A DNA stretch of 64,000 nucleotides from the NCBI GenBank assembly GCA_011109175.1, contig RDEW01000006.1, positions 527,281-591,280 of the forward strand, given 5' to 3'. The notes beneath the pieces were generated by a model. The model made no database searches. It saw only the letters and a program-made list of their open reading frames with translations, and was not told the origin of the DNA. Below are positions 60,190-64,000 of the stretch, piece after piece. The translations under genes and the position numbers were made by a program. Position 1 is the first letter of the stretch, and each line of letters opens with the position of its first letter. This DNA comes from Dicyema japonicum (taxonomy: Eukaryota; Dicyemida; Rhombozoa; Dicyemidae).

Positions 60190-60720
60190 TTGGGGTGGGG
60201 ACGTTGATACGAAAGGCTTACATCCACTCTCTTGCCGATGAAGTGCTGGTTGAGCCCCGCGTCACGCAGCCCTCAATGACATCATTTTTCGAGCCCTCAA
60301 GGCCGCGGGATTTTCCGACCAATTGGAACATTTGGGCTTAGACAGAGGCGACGGGAAGAGGCTGGATGGCATGACGTTATTCCCATACTTCGACGGAAAA
60401 TCACTCGTCTGGACGCAACGTGTGTGGACACCTTCTCAGGGGCCAGATCGCTGACGGCGACGCACTCTCCTGGAGACGCAGCCGACCAGGCGGAGGCCAA
60501 GAAAATCCGTAAATACGAATCCCTCGGAGACCAACACCATTTCACCCCCATTGCTGTGGAGACAACTGGAACCGTGGGAGCGAAGACGGGCTTTTTTTAT
60601 CTCCAGCATTGGAAGCAAACTCGCCTCAAAAGGTGTGAGCCACGGTTTATAGTGACTGCCCTGACTGCGTGGCTATTCCCTCTCAGATAGCGAATGAGAT
60701 TTGCTCAAATACCAGCAGCG
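60190..60720 (+). mobile_element. Retrotransposon C-terminal fragment
   Basis: The plus strand reads [18 protein letters not shown], then in a shifted frame [40 protein letters not shown] and ETTGTVGAKT. The end flips: 60620-60690 reads RGNSHAV on the minus strand, so two fragments are joined head to head. The order (DGMT.. LVWD.TC.DT, K..KY, VETxG) is that of the C-terminus of a widespread invertebrate non-LTR family. Confidence 0.6.
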
Positions 60721-60780
60721 CTCACGAGGGTCTCTTGTTTTGATAGTTATTATTATAGCGTTTCCCGATCAATCATTAAC

Positions 60781-61119
60781 AGTGGGATACGGGTAAATAT
60801 ACTTTTGAATATCTTAAAATTCATAATGAGGTCGGATTTTCATTATCCTAAATACCAAGACGAGCAAGAGCTGTCTCAGGATCTTCTATTATATTTTGTA
60901 GGGCCATCAGAACCAGAATTTTCATCAATGACTAATTTTTCTGGAATCTTAAAAGACCCGATATCTTTGATATCTATATTCATTATACAGACAATCTCCA
61001 TGTTCCATTACCTTATCGCCATTTCTCAATTGAGAATTTATCTGCACATGGAAAAACTAAATGTTTCCAGAGGAGGTACTGAAAAGAGAAAATTAAAAAA
61101 AGTTTGTTTTTACCCTTAA
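60781..61119 (+). CDS. Hypothetical ORF
   Basis: A 113-codon open stretch downstream of the retrotransposon piece reads NILLNILKFIMRSDFHYPKY, DPISLISIFIIQTISMFHYL and LRIYLHMEKLNVSRGG. One hydrophobic segment is present. Its 3' end (AAATTAAAAAAAGTTTG, then TTAGTTACGCTAATGG) resembles 22375-22440, so it may be part of an element. The family is unknown. Confidence 0.25.
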   Translation, partial: SGIRVNILLNILKFIMRSDFHYPKYQDEQELSQDLLLYFVGPSEPEFSSMTNFSGILKDPISLISIFIIQTISMFHYLIAISQLRIYLHMEKLNVSRGGTEKRKLKKVCFYP

Positions 61120-61689
61120 AAATTTAGTTACGCTAATGGTAGAGGAAGTTTTTCTTGGATCCTTGAGACCCGACTCAGAATAGATATTGGGCGATAGGAT
61201 GATGGTTCATTTATCGGTATGTTAGGTTTTGAATAGATTTGTGTTCGTGTTTTCACTGATCGGTCAATAAGAGGGGCCAGAGATGGAGATGATAGTGAGA
61301 TGTCAAAGGATGAGGGTTTATCGTTACGTCGAGTAGGTGTTCTTGTGTGGAAAGCGGATCGTTAAGTGTGCAGAGACTATGAAGGTCTTAATTAGCATCT
61401 TCCATCTTTTGTCATGTTTCTGTCCTGTCAATCACAATGGGTGCTTCGCATTGAAGTCACCACATATATCACATTTAGTGATTTGAGAGGAGTGAATCTG
61501 GGAGCACAAAGAGCAGGAACTCAAAGGGGAGATATGCGTGTACCAATATTATTGAAGTCATGGAGTCGGACATTGGTAGCCACAAGTTCGAGATTTCCAT
61601 AGTCAAAGAGCATACTGTAGATATTTTCAGTTATATCATCAAATGGAATTCCGTTGCAAATTACAATGAGAAGGAAAGTGTACTTTTTT
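61120..61689. other. Spacer, probably decayed element
   Basis: Short frames only. It lies on the 3' side of the minus-strand R2-like fragment and may be its tail or an older insertion. Confidence 0.3.
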
Positions 61690-62400
61690 TTCAAATACCA
61701 CCACGTCGTCCTAATATACTATGGGTACCGTTCGCCACGTATGAGTTGCCCGCTCTTCCTGTCACCTCGACGCGTAAGGATTTCGTCAATTGGTGTCTTG
61801 ACTCCATGTTGTGCTCGACGATAATACTTTTTATGTTTTCTTTAAAAACCACTGATTGAATATAAGCTCTTATTGGCACATCATTCGACAAAACTTTCAA
61901 ATGATTCCTGAAGCTCGTCCTGTCAAAACCACAAGGATAATTCTCACAGGGCTTTATAGTGTGGTCAATTCTCCTGCGAGTAAGTCATACTTGTGTAACT
62001 TTTACACCTCTGTATTCTTGAGTGGTTCTTGTGAGGTGACTCCGACTTCTATAATCACAATTTCATTTTGTCATACACGAAAATGTCCGGATTATTGTGT
62101 TGCACTTTAGTGTCAATCGTAATGAAAGTGTCAACTCGGATTTCCGCCTACTGCGGTCATGACAATCGATCGATCTGAGTGTGTTTTAGAAGATCCGGCC
62201 AGATCAACGTTTCCACCTCCGTAAATGTTTAAAAGCGTAGAGTGAAGTGGTTTTTTCGCAATAGAATCAATCGTCTTTCTCCTGACATTTTTGATAGTCT
62301 TTATAATAACTTGAGTTAGATCAATCTTTTACTTGAAAGATAGAAATCTAGCGATCGTGGTCATATGCGTTTTCTTTGATTTTAATACCCGCGTGATTCC
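61690..62400 (-). mobile_element. R2-like retrotransposon 3' fragment
   Basis: The minus strand reads, with stops, a MESRG..NQRKR segment equivalent to LRRAGILRVLKQRKTHM of the 6.4-kb copy, then HNNPDIFVYDKMKL (endonuclease-like, KPDIFIHDKSK there). Then EVGVTSQEPLKNTEV, a stop, KLHKYDLLAGEL and PIRAYIQSVVFKENIKSIIV. Order and spacing equal the C-terminal 250 codons of the larger copy. Confidence 0.72.
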
Positions 62401-62440
62401 ATCTTTCTGAGCGAAATAAACGATAATTTTAATTATTATT

Positions 62441-62513
62441 GCTCCTGTGGCCCAGTGGATAAGGCGTGTGCCTCCTAAGTACGAGATCGCGGGTTCGACT
62501 CCCGCCAGGAGCT
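62441..62513 (+). tRNA. tRNA-Arg (CCT)
   Basis: The 73-nt plus-strand gene has acceptor stem GCTCCTG/CAGGAGC with discriminator T, a D arm with TGGCCCAGTGGATAAGG (A box), anticodon loop CTCCTAA with anticodon CCT at 62474-62476, and T arm GCGGGTTCGACTCCCGC (B box). A TTTTTTT terminator follows at 62513-62519. The stem next to the anticodon has G-U wobbles but pairs fully. There is no intron. Confidence 0.96.
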
Positions 62514-62559
62514 TTTTTTAGTCTAATTTTATTTTGTTTATTTATACTTAATTTTAATA

Positions 62560-62790
62560 TACTTTTTTTACAAGAAATAAAAATTTATTAAGGTAATTAA
62601 TAAAAATTAAATTAAGGCATCTGAATGGCCATGCTATTTCCCTAACAATAACCAACGAGATACGTTCTCGGAACCAACCAGTCTCTCGCGGATCCTTGGT
62701 CACAGCTTGAATCATGGAGCCGATCTTACGAACCAACTCATCTGCTTGGGGGCCAAGGATTCCTGACGTTTCCACCGCGAATGGAACAAA
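62560..62790 (-). mobile_element. Retrotransposon C-terminal fragment
   Basis: The minus strand reads FVPFAVETSGILGPQADEL, VRKIGSMIQAVTKDPRETGW and FRERISLVIVREIAWPFRCL. This is the clearest copy of the VETSG domain in the window (VETSGxxGPxA, IG..I, T.DPRE, L..RISL.I). Confidence 0.65.
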
Positions 62791-63069
62791 TAGATTTTAA
62801 TATTGTTGTAAAAATAGCCTGGATAAAATAGAGAAATCCTGATATGAATAATTATGACCTTATTATTTCCAAAATCTTATCATTTAATACGGGCGCACGT
62901 GGATGCATTAATGATATTCCCACTTTCTCTATCTGCACTTAGTAAAACCGCAGCCTGGGTGACGGGTCAAGAGAGAATGAAGGCTTTTTCGAGATAAGAC
63001 TCAAAATGTTCAAGATCCTAATAACTTCCCAATGATTTTATTTTTGACTAGTTTGGATAAATAAAGTAA
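62791..63069. other. Spacer without recognisable gene
   Basis: No frame or shared repeat stands out. ACGTGGATGCATTAATG near 62898-62914 faintly recalls the SINE body in reverse. Confidence 0.3.
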
Positions 63070-63345
63070 AACTTGCTCAGGTGATCTCTGCAAACGCTGC
63101 GACTATTCGAGCTTTTTTAAGAATAAAAATTAATTTGGTCCTGTAAGAAATGAGGAACGTCTGTTTGTGCGACCAAATCAATCCTCCTGTAGTCCATTGC
63201 AGGCTTCCGCTACAGAAGAGAGGTGGAGACGTAGATCCGCATTCTTCCATTTCTACCACACGTCATACCATCTTGAGCATCACTTCATTCCTGGCGGAAG
63301 AGTTTTCTCAATAGTTATTTTCTCCAGAATACACGGAGAATGAAA
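63070..63345 (-). repeat. Dispersed repeat, most complete copy
   Basis: The part 63140-63257 matches 28225-28335 and the part 63255-63345 matches 12915-13010, so this copy joins both halves and defines the unit. The minus strand reads STSPPLFCSGSLQWTTGGLI, which may be an element-encoded peptide. Confidence 0.55.
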
Positions 63346-63399
63346 CATTAAGGAAAATTCTTTAATGGATTCAGAAAATAGAGATAATTGCAAAACATA

Positions 63400-64000
63400 A
63401 GACCTGTATACAAAAAAATGTTTCTCTAACGCAGAGCTTTTCAAAAAATAATTCTCGCGGCACACTAATCGTAAAAAAATAATCCACGGCACACATTAAA
63501 AAAATTTAAGATGTGTAAAACTAAGTACAAAAATTGGTAATTTAATGCCCGAATTATTATTAATAAAAAAATGAATTTTTAATTATTATTGTTTTTGCAT
63601 ATATCATCAATATCAGGTCGAATGGGTGACAAAGCACCCGCATTTCAGCACAAATCCGACGAGAAACAGTATTATCTGACAAAGGTATCTTCATTATTTT
63701 TTGTTCATATGTATGACCAACATAATCCGAGCAATAATACGACAAGCAGGGATTATCAAGTTTTCGCCAATAATGTGAGGTTTTAGTTGTTTTGCTATCA
63801 ATTTTGAGATCAGGTATGAACATTCCAATGATTCCTTTGTGTTTAAAAAAGTTTCACTGAACGTAATTTGAATAGATCTACGATTCATAATAAAAACCAA
63901 ATAATACTTAAGTTGTTTTTTAAATGGATAAAATAATCCACAGATTTTTCGGAATAGTCCGGATGCTTGGAAGTAAAATGTCTCTTTAGTTTGCTAGGTA
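63400..64000 (-). mobile_element. ZBED-type hAT transposase relic (runs off the window)
   Basis: The minus strand from the window edge reads LPSKLKRHFTSKHPDYSEKS (end of a BED zinc finger), then SYLISKLIAKQLKPHIIGEN, LIIPACRIIARIML and KIMKIPLSDNTVSRRICAEM. The IAKxxKPxxIGExLIxPxxxxx and IPLSDNTVxRRI motifs are those of Buster/ZBED5-like hAT transposases. Frameshifts separate the parts. An hAT-like end, CAGAGCTTTTCAAA, and TCTCGCGGCACACTAA lie at 63430-63470. The element continues beyond position 64000. Confidence 0.75.

Noticed and set aside
60297-60551. Minus-strand 84-codon ORF with Cys/Arg-rich sequence
   Set aside because: It is the shadow of the plus-strand retrotransposon C-terminal fragment.

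Overview
This is nuclear DNA of a small-genomed animal. The best guess is a dicyemid mesozoan (Dicyema or a relative). Every recognisable multi-exon gene is cut by GT-AG introns of mostly 21-26 nt. Removing them restores long, family-consistent reading frames. Introns this uniform and this short are established for dicyemids. The gene set is animal-type: PIWI, STK11/LKB1, WDR81, EXOC8, the augmin subunit HAUS6, SLC35B1, RPL26, and tRNA-Trp and tRNA-Arg. The DNA is AT-rich and full of decayed transposons. I see no bacterial operon, ribosome-binding site, CRISPR array or organelle signal.

Layout. 1-2250 holds only decayed sequence. 2819-5236(-) EXOC8. 5.8-10.7 kb is a repeat block with a broken R2-like retrotransposon and tandem repeats. 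11365-11825(-) RPL26. 13075-13572(+) an intronless gluconokinase. 14316-15461(-) HAUS6. 15.5-19.6 kb the best-preserved non-LTR retrotransposon. 21321-21581(+) a small membrane ORF behind a TATA box. 22.7-23.4 kb a Tc1/mariner relic with arms built of tandem repeats. 23659-24819(-) STK11. 26.8-27.6 kb a MULE relic. 28847-33744(+) WDR81. 34.1-36.5 kb retrotransposon fragments. 36604-38100(+) an LRR protein. 39059-39130(-) tRNA-Trp. 39618-40682(-) SLC35B1. 40.8-44.2 kb a mosaic of retrotransposon pieces. 44.2-46.3 kb one or two unidentified multi-exon genes, the second a multipass membrane protein. 47-52.4 kb SINE, pogo/Tigger and retrotransposon copies. 52485-55110(+) a PIWI protein lacking the slicer residues. 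55.2-57.4 kb hAT and retrotransposon relics. 57505-58253(-) a coiled-coil gene. 58496-59627(-) an unidentified multi-exon gene. 60-64 kb repeats, tRNA-Arg and a ZBED-type hAT relic.

How it fits together. The genes are independent transcription units on both strands with no shared pathway. Loose themes are vesicle and endosome traffic (EXOC8, WDR81, SLC35B1), spindle assembly (HAUS6), energy and polarity signalling (STK11), and transposon control (PIWI). The last sits among relics of at least three non-LTR retrotransposon groups, tRNA-derived SINEs, and hAT, Tc1/mariner, pogo and MULE DNA transposons. Family assignments come from recognising motifs by eye, and splice junctions from frame continuity. 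No database search was run.
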